A stretch of 6,013 nucleotides of DNA from NCBI GenBank assembly GCA_021795055.1, contig JAJYPW010000059.1, positions 1 through 6,013 of the forward strand. The letters run 5' to 3'. Below are positions 1-5,228 of the stretch, piece by piece. Position 1 is the stretch's first letter. Each line of letters starts with the position of its first letter. Position numbers and translations under genes: made by a program. The stretch comes from Thermoplasmata archaeon. GTDB lineage: Archaea; Thermoplasmatota; Thermoplasmata; Thermoplasmatales; Thermoplasmataceae. Under the pieces are notes generated by a model that saw only the letters and a program-made list of their open reading frames with translations, made no database searches and was not told the DNA's origin.

Positions 1-1126
1 TAGCCCCCAGCGGGTGACCGAGGGCAATTGCACCTCCATGCGGGTTCAGTTTCCGTTCGGTGGCTCCAAATTCCCTTTGCCAGGCAAGAGGTACAGGCGC
101 AAAAGCCTCATTGACTTCAAAAATATCAATATCTTCAAGCTCCATACCTGCCCTATCAAGGGCGGCCTTTGTTGCTGGAATGGGACCGGTAAGCATAGTT
201 ACCGGGTCAACTCCAACAACCGAAAAGGAAACGAATCTGGCCACTGCCTTCAGATTATTTCGATCAAGACCCTCCTCAGAAGCAATTATTGCTGCACTTG
301 CCCCATCACTTATCTGACTGGAGTTCCCAGCAGTTATCAGCTTGAGTCCTTGAAATGCGGCAGGAAGAGCTTTCATCTTCTGCAAATCCGCATTTGCCCT
401 GGGACCCTCGTCATTTTCAATTATGGTTTCGTTGGAAGATCCACCCACCTGTGATCTGATTCTGACAGGGATAATTTCCCCCCTGAAATGATCTCTGGAA
501 CCGGCAGCAAGCAGGTGGCTCCTGTAGCTGAATTCATCCATCTCATCGCGGGTTATTGAATATTTGTTTGCTATGGATTCTGCCCCAACTGCCTGGCTGA
601 ACCAGTTTCCACTAAGTGAGTATCTCTTTTCCAGATCACTTGTAATCGGGTTTCGATCGGGTGAAATGTTTGTGCCGATCCCTTCCCTGCTCATGGATTC
701 GATTCCCCCGGCAATAACAAGGTCGTAGAACCCTGACTGTACACCCTGTGCCGCAAATTGCACCGCCTGAAGGCTAGAGCCGCACTGCCTGTCGACTGTT
801 GTACCGGGGACAGTCTCCGGGAAACCGGCAGAAAGTATAGAATTCCGGGCTATGTTGGCTCCCTGTTCGCCCACCTGCGTGACACATCCTGCTATCACGT
901 CCTGAAGCGCAGCAGTATCTATTCTGTTCTTCTGAACCGATTCCTTCAGCAGTCCCGCAAAAAGATCCACAGGATGCACAGCACTCAGTGATCCGTTCCT
1001 TCTCCCAATGGGGGTTCTGAAAGCGCCTACGACGTAAGCTTCCTTTGTATAATTCTTCACGCGAGCATAAGCGATTGGTACATTATCACTTTTCAGGTGA
1101 ACCGGATGTACCTCATTGTGGGACAT
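1..1126 (-). CDS. acetyl-CoA C-acetyltransferase (thiolase, FadA-like), 3' end cut by window edge
   Basis: This is a thiolase-superfamily enzyme, expected in the cytoplasm, that joins two acetyl-CoA or cleaves 3-ketoacyl-CoA in beta-oxidation. I translated 375 codons from the ATG at 1126. Visible motifs are VVGAFRTPIGR (about residues 32-42), the nucleophile motif VDRQCGSS with Cys115, AGGIESMSR (139-147), NEAFAP (339-344) and GGAIALGHPLGA (364-375) with the catalytic His371. The final CxG cysteine motif lies beyond the edge. An in-frame GTG at 1060 would place the Cys at residue 93, close to Cys89 of classical thiolases, so the first 22 residues may be untranslated; ATG 1126 is retained because the frame is open and AAGGG lies upstream. 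The GEQGANIARN and PGTTVDRQCGSS segments resemble bacterial FadA-type degradative thiolases more than the archaeal thiolases paired with DUF35 proteins. Substrate length cannot be read from the sequence. It is divergent from the membrane regulator gene at 1172. Confidence 0.93.
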   Translation of the reverse strand, partial: MSHNEVHPVHLKSDNVPIAYARVKNYTKEAYVVGAFRTPIGRRNGSLSAVHPVDLFAGLLKESVQKNRIDTAALQDVIAGCVTQVGEQGANIARNSILSAGFPETVPGTTVDRQCGSSLQAVQFAAQGVQSGFYDLVIAGGIESMSREGIGTNISPDRNPITSDLEKRYSLSGNWFSQAVGAESIANKYSITRDEMDEFSYRSHLLAAGSRDHFRGEIIPVRIRSQVGGSSNETIIENDEGPRANADLQKMKALPAAFQGLKLITAGNSSQISDGASAAIIASEEGLDRNNLKAVARFVSFSVVGVDPVTMLTGPIPATKAALDRAGMELEDIDIFEVNEAFAPVPLAWQREFGATERKLNPHGGAIALGHPLGA

Positions 1127-1171
1127 AGGATTTACAGCCCTTCGTATGACTGATAGGCAGGTACATAGTTA

Positions 1172-1813
1172 TTGAAGCGGCGGTGGTACTACCGTTACAG
1201 TCTTATCCGTACAGCACATGGATGCCGTAAATTGAGGGGATGGCAAACGAATAACCGGTCTTCCAAACTAAAGAGTGGTGCTAAGCCAGGGCATTCAGAT
1301 GGCCCGGGCATTTCTCTGGTCTTCTATTCCATTGCCTTTATCCTGATTGTTTCCATCGTTGTAGTTTCCACCGGAATCCTTGCACTGCTGTCATATGCTG
1401 GTTTTGGGTTTTCCTTCCTGATATTGTACCTCTATGTCTTTTCCGTTGCAGGAAGTGCCATTGCGCTTGCCCTTTCCCTGAGAGGTCTGATACGTTCCTA
1501 TCAGGCTATTCTTAATTCGTCTTCCATTTCAGGGAAAACTATTATTCTTGGGGCTGCAGCGATTGTACATAACTCGGGAACGCAGGGTCAGGCCACTCCT
1601 GAGATCTATTATTCCCCTGCCGAGCGTGAAATAATTGATCTCATCAGGGATCATGGAGGGCGGATGCTGCAGAGCAGCCTGGTTTTGGCCTCTGCCCTTT
1701 CCAGTGCTACGGTATCACGGACCATCACCGCCCTGGAAAACAAGGGAGTCTTGTTAAGGATCAGGAAGGGAGTCACCAATGAATTGCACCTCGTTGAAAC
1801 CAATTTCAGATAG
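1172..1813 (+). CDS. two-helix membrane protein with C-terminal winged helix-turn-helix
   Basis: This is a 213-residue protein if started at the TTG at 1172. It has a basic N-terminal segment (1-45), two hydrophobic helices (about 47-75 and 79-105), a linker, and a MarR-like winged helix (about 147-209). The winged helix opens YSPAEREIIDLIRDHGGRM and carries the recognition-helix-like stretch SSATVSRTITALENKG. This arrangement matches archaeal membrane proteins with a cytoplasmic wHTH, which suggests a membrane-tethered regulator. No ligand-binding domain is visible, so any signal is unknown. The start is weak: no in-frame ATG precedes the helices, TTG 1172 and TTG 1232 are the only usual codons, and neither has a clear Shine-Dalgarno site or well-placed TATA box. 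ATGs at 1218 and 1240 are in another frame and stop within a few codons. The stop lies 33 nt before the SHOCT gene. Coding status is fairly sure, the N-terminus is not. Confidence 0.8.
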   Translation: MKRRWYYRYSLIRTAHGCRKLRGWQTNNRSSKLKSGAKPGHSDGPGISLVFYSIAFILIVSIVVVSTGILALLSYAGFGFSFLILYLYVFSVAGSAIALALSLRGLIRSYQAILNSSSISGKTIILGAAAIVHNSGTQGQATPEIYYSPAEREIIDLIRDHGGRMLQSSLVLASALSSATVSRTITALENKGVLLRIRKGVTNELHLVETNFR

Positions 1814-1846
1814 ACCTTAAGAACTCTTCCAGCCTTTTGAATAAGT

Positions 1847-2206
1847 ATGAGACACTTGGACAGACTCATATGGATACTGCTTGCCATGGTGATAATTGTT
1901 ATCGGGATAGCGGTCGCGATGTCCGTAGTTTATGGAGGGCATTACGCCAGCGGGAACTATACCTACCCCTTTGGGATGATGGCTGGTTACGCTGGTGCGT
2001 GGATATTCTTCCCGGTAGCAATGGTGATAGGTTTCGTGTTTGTCGTGCTGATAATATATTTCCTGGTGGACACAGCAATGGGAACCAGTCATTCACACTT
2101 TGATTGGAACGCAGGCACTCCGGAACAGATTGCTAAGGAACGCTACGCAAGAGGAGAAATCAACGAGGAGGAATATACAAGGATCATCAACAACCTCAGG
2201 AAATAA
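1847..2206 (+). CDS. small two-helix membrane protein with C-terminal SHOCT domain
   Basis: This is a 119-residue protein from ATG 1847. Hydrophobic helices span about 7-29 and 45-75 and are separated by a Gly/Tyr-rich loop. After a short His/Ser linker, residues 89-118 form a SHOCT (short C-terminal) domain, readable as TPEQIAKERYARGEINEEEY. SHOCT domains are small oligomerisation or binding modules found at the ends of many prokaryotic membrane and surface proteins; the biochemical role here is unknown. There is no Shine-Dalgarno site before the ATG. A CTTAAG element at 1816-1821 sits about 28 nt upstream and could be a poor TATA element for a leaderless transcript, or the gene may be co-transcribed with the membrane wHTH gene that ends 33 nt upstream. 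A strong hairpin-plus-T-run follows about 25 nt after the stop. I cannot assign a pathway. Confidence 0.85.
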   Translation: MRHLDRLIWILLAMVIIVIGIAVAMSVVYGGHYASGNYTYPFGMMAGYAGAWIFFPVAMVIGFVFVVLIIYFLVDTAMGTSHSHFDWNAGTPEQIAKERYARGEINEEEYTRIINNLRK

Positions 2207-2230
2207 TCCCGCCTGAATTGACACCCGACA

Positions 2231-2267
2231 AAAGAGAGGCATGGTCCTTTGACCATCCTCTTTTTTA
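2231..2267. terminator. hairpin plus T-run between convergent genes
   Basis: An imperfect stem (AGAGAGG-C-ATGGTC paired with GACCAT-CCTCTTT, one bulged C) encloses a four-base CTTT loop and is followed by a run of T. It lies just after the SHOCT gene and just beyond the end of the leftward glycosylase unit. It reads best as the terminator of the rightward unit. On the other strand the stem is followed by TCTCTTTTGT, so it may act in both directions. Confidence 0.7.
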
Positions 2268-2369
2268 TTCTATTTTAATTTCGGACGCGTAACCTGCGTG
2301 TTCTCTCACGCCGGCAACCAGATAGCTCTTTGCCTGATCCATGGTAACCCGGTGCGCCGGGTAAATCAT
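2265..2369 (-). CDS. candidate 34-residue small protein coupled to the glycosylase gene
   Basis: The ATG overlaps the TGA stop of the upstream glycosylase gene as ATGA (2366-2369), a usual arrangement for translational coupling. The 34-codon frame ends at TAA 2265-2267, inside the A/T run flanking the convergent terminator. It starts MIYPAHRVTM and continues into a mixed amphipathic stretch with no membrane helix, cysteines or signal peptide. I do not recognise a family. Supporting points are the exact ATGA overlap and the fact that it fills the whole gap up to the terminator. Against it are its small size, the lack of any homology I can assess and the chance of a random ORF of this length. 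An internal ATG ten codons in would give a 25-residue product. Confidence 0.4.
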   Translation of the reverse strand: MIYPAHRVTMDQAKSYLVAGVREHAGYASEIKIE

Positions 2370-3085
2370 TTCTGGCAGATTGAGCACCAATAGGTCTGCC
2401 TATTGCCAAGCCCCATCTTCTCTTTCATGAGGGGGCGGCCGCATTTTACGCAGTGCTTCTTTCCGTAGACAGCCAGAAAGGGAGAAATCTTCTCTCCCCT
2501 TTCAGATGCCTCAACCCATTTCATGGAGAATTCCCGTGCCTCCCTGAAAAGACCGTACAGATCATCCAGAGTCATGTACTCCATTTTCCTGGCAGGATGC
2601 ATTGAAGAACGAAAGAGAGCCTCGTTTTTGATTATATTCCCGGACCCTGGCAATATTGACTGATCCAGAAGCACATCACAGATAAGTTCGTCATCTGAGG
2701 CTGCTTTTTTAGCTTCAGTTACCGTATTTCCTAGATCAAATTCCGCTGAGGTCAAATCCTTGCTTTCATCTATGAACTCAAGATAGCTGTCGGCCGGGAT
2801 CATCTTTATGGAGCACCCATAAAATGAGAGCGTCGCTGTGCTGCTGGCAAGGATAATTCCAGGCTTCTTTTTTCCCGTAATTGGCCCTTCGCTGAAGCGC
2901 CCAAACATACCGAAGAATATGGAATAGGAATTTTCTCCTAACGTAAGGTAAATCCTCTTTCCGTATATGGCAACCCTGGAAAGGATGACCAAACCGATGA
3001 CATTCCCTTCAAGTTGAAGCTGAAAAGTCCCTCCGGCATGTTTCAGCAACTTCCTGAATATTATTCTGGATCCCGGCCCTTCCAC
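2366..3085 (-). CDS. Fpg/Nei-family DNA glycosylase lacking the canonical N-terminal proline
   Basis: This is a 239-residue member of the formamidopyrimidine-DNA glycosylase / endonuclease VIII family, which excises oxidised bases and cuts abasic sites in base-excision repair. The N-terminus reads MEGPGSR. A beta-strand core follows with Lys43 in YGKRIYLTL and FFGMFGRFSEGP (57-68). The H2TH DNA-binding region covers about 134-164, with LLDQSILPGSGNIIKNEALF and the conserved Asn150. A C-terminal zinc finger has Cys212, Cys215, Cys234 and Cys237, plus Arg229 in NRQTYWC. Length is slightly below the usual 260-270. The GTG at 3085 is the only possible start, because an in-frame TGA lies at 3092-3094 and the two codons between are CAT and ACA. 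The family nucleophile Pro directly after Met is absent, while the catalytic Glu is kept as residue 2. A TATA-like element at the right distance implies a leaderless message. The gene is divergent from the DUF4382 gene. The family call is sure; activity is uncertain. Confidence 0.93.
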   Translation of the reverse strand: MEGPGSRIIFRKLLKHAGGTFQLQLEGNVIGLVILSRVAIYGKRIYLTLGENSYSIFFGMFGRFSEGPITGKKKPGIILASSTATLSFYGCSIKMIPADSYLEFIDESKDLTSAEFDLGNTVTEAKKAASDDELICDVLLDQSILPGSGNIIKNEALFRSSMHPARKMEYMTLDDLYGLFREAREFSMKWVEASERGEKISPFLAVYGKKHCVKCGRPLMKEKMGLGNRQTYWCSICQK

Positions 3086-3104
3086 TGTATGTCAGAGCGT
3101 CAGG

Positions 3105-3112
3105 TTTAATTA
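3105..3112 (-). promoter_or_regulatory. TATA box of the glycosylase gene
   Basis: TAATTAAA on the minus strand is centred about 24 nt upstream of the GTG at 3085. This is the archaeal TATA-to-start distance, so transcription should begin at or very near the GTG (leaderless message). No Shine-Dalgarno site precedes the GTG. Confidence 0.6.
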
Positions 3113-3159
3113 CGGTTTGCTCACAATTTGTGATAATTTTAGCGGTTTGTACCACAATT
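3113..3159. repeat. direct repeats and inverted repeat between divergent TATA boxes
   Basis: Two imperfect direct repeats fill the space between the two divergent TATA boxes. Copy 1 is CGGTTTG-CT-CACAATT (3113-3128) and copy 2 is CGGTTTG-TAC-CACAATT (3143-3159). Their first bases are exactly 30 bp apart, close to three helical turns. Overlapping copy 1 is the 13-bp inverted repeat TCACAATTTGTGA (3121-3133). This is the layout expected of an operator or activator site shared by two divergent promoters. The binding protein is unknown. Confidence 0.5.
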
Positions 3160-3160
3160 C

Positions 3161-3168
3161 AAATTAAA
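3161..3168 (+). promoter_or_regulatory. TATA box of the DUF4382 gene
   Basis: AAATTAAA is centred about 25-26 nt upstream of the ATG at 3190, with no Shine-Dalgarno site in between. This fits a leaderless transcript and supports ATG 3190 over the upstream in-frame GTG at 3130. Confidence 0.6.
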
Positions 3169-3189
3169 GGATTTCTTCTAGATTGGACA

Positions 3190-3681
3190 ATGAACTCCAA
3201 AATATTAGGAATAATTGTCGCTATAATAGTGATAGCCGCAGGGGTTTTGATATACTATGAATTTTTCGACAACGGCGGGACTGTTCATGTGAAGGTTGCC
3301 GATGCGCCTATAGGCGCGTCCGCAGTTTACATTACCTTCAAGGATGTCTACGTACACAGCAACTCCTCCGGTTGGCAGAATTTCAGCGTAGCTTCGAAAA
3401 CCATCGACGTACTGAACCTTACCACCACAAATGCATCGCTCTTCGGTAGTATCTCGCTGAAAGCCGGAACCTACACCATGATTAAGCTCGCAATCGTGAA
3501 TGTCACTGTTGTCATGGGAGGACAGCATGTAAACTTCACCTGCGCCAACGGGTATGTTGATGTCTTGACGCCTTTCACAGTTTCAGCCCACTCCACAACC
3601 AACCTCATAATTGAATTCAACCTGACGCAGGATCTGAACCTGATGGCTAAGACCTTCACCCCTTCAGCTTCCATGGCTTAG
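3190..3681 (+). CDS. membrane-anchored DUF4382 surface protein rich in N-glycosylation sequons
   Basis: This is a 163-residue protein. The start at ATG 3190 was chosen because the TATA box is correctly spaced and the hydrophobic anchor begins at once; an in-frame GTG at 3130 would add 20 residues upstream of the TATA-defined start. Residues 5-26 (ILGIIVAIIVIAAGVLIYYEFF) form an uncleaved-looking signal anchor. The remainder is a beta-rich DUF4382 domain (about 30-150), recognisable from VHVKVADAP, AVYITFKDVYVH, IDVLNLT, LKAGTYTMIKLAI and LTPFTV. The function of DUF4382 is not known; the domain is typical of extracytoplasmic lipoproteins and anchored proteins. Seven Asn-X-Ser/Thr sequons are visible at N58, N64, N76, N81, N104, N115 and N144, all on the predicted outer side. 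The C-terminus is short compared with many members. It is divergent from the DNA glycosylase, and a hairpin terminator follows. The family is fairly sure; the role is unknown. Confidence 0.87.
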   Translation: MNSKILGIIVAIIVIAAGVLIYYEFFDNGGTVHVKVADAPIGASAVYITFKDVYVHSNSSGWQNFSVASKTIDVLNLTTTNASLFGSISLKAGTYTMIKLAIVNVTVVMGGQHVNFTCANGYVDVLTPFTVSAHSTTNLIIEFNLTQDLNLMAKTFTPSASMA

Positions 3682-3717
3682 GACTAAACTTTCCGGGCCG
3701 GGCATATTAAAACCTTC

Positions 3718-3748
3718 AACAGCCCTGCAAAGGGCTGTTTCTTGACCT
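3718..3748 (+). terminator. hairpin terminator after the DUF4382 gene
   Basis: A perfect 9-bp stem (AACAGCCCT paired with AGGGCTGTT) with a GCAA tetraloop is followed by a pyrimidine-rich, T-containing stretch (TTCTTGACCTTT). It lies about 37 nt after the stop of the DUF4382 gene. Stem strength is clear. The T-run is interrupted, so it may instead stabilise the 3' end of the message. Confidence 0.6.
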
Positions 3749-4079
3749 TTCTCGTTCATCTTTGATCTCCCTTTCCTTCTGTTTGATCGCGGGGGCGGCT
3801 CTTAATTCCTGATCACGCGTAACATGTGGTACACGGCCAATGCTGTAATGCTGACATAACGCATCGCGGGAAGGGAAAGAACTGGCGGATCGATGGCCTT
3901 TTAGCTGTTGTGTGCATTAAATCGCATCCAGTTCGCAACCCACAGATAGTTGAATGAATTATTGCGTCTCGAATGGACAATATTTTTACGCACTTTTCAT
4001 AAACCACCATCATCATTTGTTTTTTTTGCACTGCCCGGCCCAGTAAAGCCTGCAACGGGCATTGAAAAATTTGTCCACA
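3749..4079. other. intergenic stretch without a convincing gene
   Basis: About 330 bp separate the DUF4382 terminator from the eIF1A TATA box. Neither strand holds an ORF with recognisable protein character, and I find no tRNA, rRNA or known ncRNA signature. Toward its right end are a T8 run (4020-4027) and a 6-bp stem TGCCCG/CGGGCA (4032-4037 with 4056-4061). These could mark the 3' end of an unannotated rightward transcript. Confidence 0.5.
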
Positions 4080-4089
4080 TTTATAAATA
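4080..4089 (+). promoter_or_regulatory. TATA box of the eIF1A operon
   Basis: TTTATAAATA is a near-ideal archaeal TATA box. Its centre lies about 26 nt before the ATG at 4111, so that ATG would be at the transcription start (leaderless). The in-frame ATG at 4093 lies only 3 nt after the box and would fall outside the transcript. Confidence 0.8.
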
Positions 4090-4110
4090 AGTATGCAATC
4101 TCCTTCAAAT

Positions 4111-4443
4111 ATGCACGAAGGAGAAACCGGAGACAGTCTAGAAAGCATGACTACGCGGACGATCATGCCCAATCGCAAGAAGGGCGAAATGTTCGGGATA
4201 GTTGAAAAACTGCTCGGCGCCTCCAGAATGATGGTCATGTGCGAAGACGGGGTTTCAAGACTCACTAGAATTCCTGGCAAGATGAAGAGGCGAATGTGGA
4301 TCAGGGAGAGGGATCTGGTAATCCTGAAACCATGGGAATTTCAGCGTGAGAAGGCAGACGTTGTTTACCGGTATACCCAGACACAGGCAAACTATCTGAG
4401 CAGAAGCAGCAAGTTGCCTGAGGTCATCAACATTTTCAAATGA
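4111..4443 (+). CDS. eif1A: archaeal translation initiation factor 1A (aIF1A)
   Basis: This is a 110-residue OB-fold factor, the homologue of eukaryotic eIF1A and bacterial IF1. It binds the A-site of the small subunit and, with aIF1, promotes correct start-codon scanning and initiator tRNA placement. Diagnostic stretches are RKKGEMFGIVEKLLGASRMMVMCEDGVSRLTRIPGK, where the GE-FG-VE-LGA pattern and the CEDG-RL-RIPGK pattern are family hallmarks, followed by RRMWIRERDLVILKPWEFQ, EKADVVYRYTQTQANYL and a short C-terminal tail. Length fits the family. I chose ATG 4111 over the in-frame ATG 4093 because the TATA box at 4080-4089 places the transcription start at 4111; ATG 4147 would also keep the whole domain. 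It is the first gene of the operon with RIO1 and the KH protein, a linkage well known in Archaea. Confidence 0.95.
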   Translation: MHEGETGDSLESMTTRTIMPNRKKGEMFGIVEKLLGASRMMVMCEDGVSRLTRIPGKMKRRMWIRERDLVILKPWEFQREKADVVYRYTQTQANYLSRSSKLPEVINIFK

Positions 4444-4449
4444 TTACAG

Positions 4450-4455
4450 GGTGAT
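4450..4455 (+). promoter_or_regulatory. Shine-Dalgarno site for the RIO1 gene
   Basis: GGTGAT complements the archaeal 16S rRNA 3' end. It overlaps the out-of-frame ATG at 4454, and its first base lies 11 nt before the in-frame TTA at 4461. The same GGTGAT lies 10 nt before the TTG start of the next gene, so by analogy the RIO1 start should be near 4460-4461. Confidence 0.5.
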
Positions 4456-4460
4456 GGGCT

Positions 4461-5228
4461 TTAGAGAAGAGAGACATTTCCGCCCTTAAGGAACTTATCG
4501 AGAGGGGTGAGTTCAGGAATGCGGACAACCTTGACAAAAAGACAGAGTCCCTGGTATTCGATAAGAGAACCATCACTGCGCTTTACAAGCTGATGGAGAA
4601 CCTCTCAATCAGCTATGTCGATTATCCGATCGCTTCGGGGAAGGAATCCGTTGTTTTTAAGGCGTATATAGGCAAGAAGCCCGTGGCAATAAAGATCTTC
4701 AAGATTTCCACAATTAAATTTTCAACTCTTGAACGGTATATCCACGGAGACCGCAGGTTTGAGAATGAAAGAAAGGACCGTTCCACCAGGGTCTTTCTCT
4801 GGTGCAGGAAGGAATACACCAACCTTGATGAGCTAAACAGATGGAAGATAAACGCGCCGATGCCTTACGATTACAACATGAATGTGCTGATCATGCAGTA
4901 CCTGGGAACTGCAAAGAGCCCTTCACCTCAGCTGAGGAATTACGGAGGCAGGCTTGAGCCCCTGTATGCTGAATTGAGAAGGCAGCTCAGGATTATGTAT
5001 GGATCAGCGAAACTTGTGCATGCCGATCTGAGCGAATACAATGTCCTTGTTTACAGGAAGAAACCTTACTTCATCGACGTAGGGCAGATGGTGGATCGGC
5101 GGCATCCGTCGGCCGATGAATTTCTCAGGCGTGATATCTTTAATATCTCGAATTTCTTTAGAAGAAAGGGCATTCAGGTGGAAGAACAGGAGCTTTACGA
5201 TTTTGTCACGGGTGATTCCGTTGAATGA
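4461..5228 (+). CDS. rio1: RIO1-family serine protein kinase; start codon unresolved
   Basis: This is a RIO1-type atypical kinase/ATPase that acts in late maturation of the small ribosomal subunit. Numbered from 4461 (255 residues), the frame shows the N-terminal segment DKRTITALYKL, the flexible P-loop ASGKESVVFKA (about 58-68), ATP-binding Lys in VAIKIFK (about 75-81), the catalytic loop LVHADLSEYNVLV (about 185-197, Asp189) and the metal-binding FIDVGQ (about 204-209). RRHPSADEFLRRD follows. Length matches archaeal RIO1 (about 255-260). The conserved frame is open only from TGG 4455, after TGA 4452-4454, and has no ATG, GTG or TTG until ATG 4593, which would drop 44 conserved residues. Either GGG at 4456-4458 carries an extra base (one G fewer gives ATG GCT TTA GAG), or a TTG at 4461 has become TTA, or initiation is non-canonical. 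The start given is therefore an inference from Shine-Dalgarno spacing. It follows eIF1A closely and overlaps the KH gene by 8 nt. Confidence 0.93.
   Translation, partial: LEKRDISALKELIERGEFRNADNLDKKTESLVFDKRTITALYKLMENLSISYVDYPIASGKESVVFKAYIGKKPVAIKIFKISTIKFSTLERYIHGDRRFENERKDRSTRVFLWCRKEYTNLDELNRWKINAPMPYDYNMNVLIMQYLGTAKSPSPQLRNYGGRLEPLYAELRRQLRIMYGSAKLVHADLSEYNVLVYRKKPYFIDVGQMVDRRHPSADEFLRRDIFNISNFFRRKGIQVEEQELYDFVTGDSVE
5211..5216 (+). promoter_or_regulatory. Shine-Dalgarno site for the KH-domain gene
   Basis: GGTGAT inside the end of the RIO1 gene is followed after four bases by TTG 5221. This spacing decides the TTG start for the KH protein and shows that operon-internal genes here use Shine-Dalgarno initiation. 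Confidence 0.65.

Noticed and set aside
14..454. Plus-strand open frames across the thiolase gene
   Set aside because: They are antisense shadows; the minus strand gives a complete, motif-rich thiolase.
1817..2092. His/Tyr-rich minus-strand frame opposite the SHOCT gene
   Set aside because: The composition is a mirror of the hydrophobic codons of the membrane protein; no start signal or family is visible.
3130..3189. GTG 3130 as the start of the DUF4382 protein
   Set aside because: It lies upstream of the TATA box and within the putative operator, and it adds residues before a complete signal anchor.
3664..3759. 31-codon minus-strand ORF with a GGGAG site 8 nt before its ATG
   Set aside because: It reads through the DUF4382 terminator hairpin and the end of the DUF4382 gene, and the translation looks arbitrary. 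The purine-rich stretch is probably the complement of the pyrimidine-rich tail after the hairpin.
3960..4025. Possible C/D-box guide RNA on the minus strand (C-box-like ATGATGA near 4013)
   Set aside because: No D box (CTGA) at a suitable distance and no terminal stem.
3813..4280. 155-codon open frame on the minus strand opposite the eIF1A start region
   Set aside because: It is antisense to the conserved eIF1A sequence, and its translation has no family character; the eIF1A frame explains the right half.
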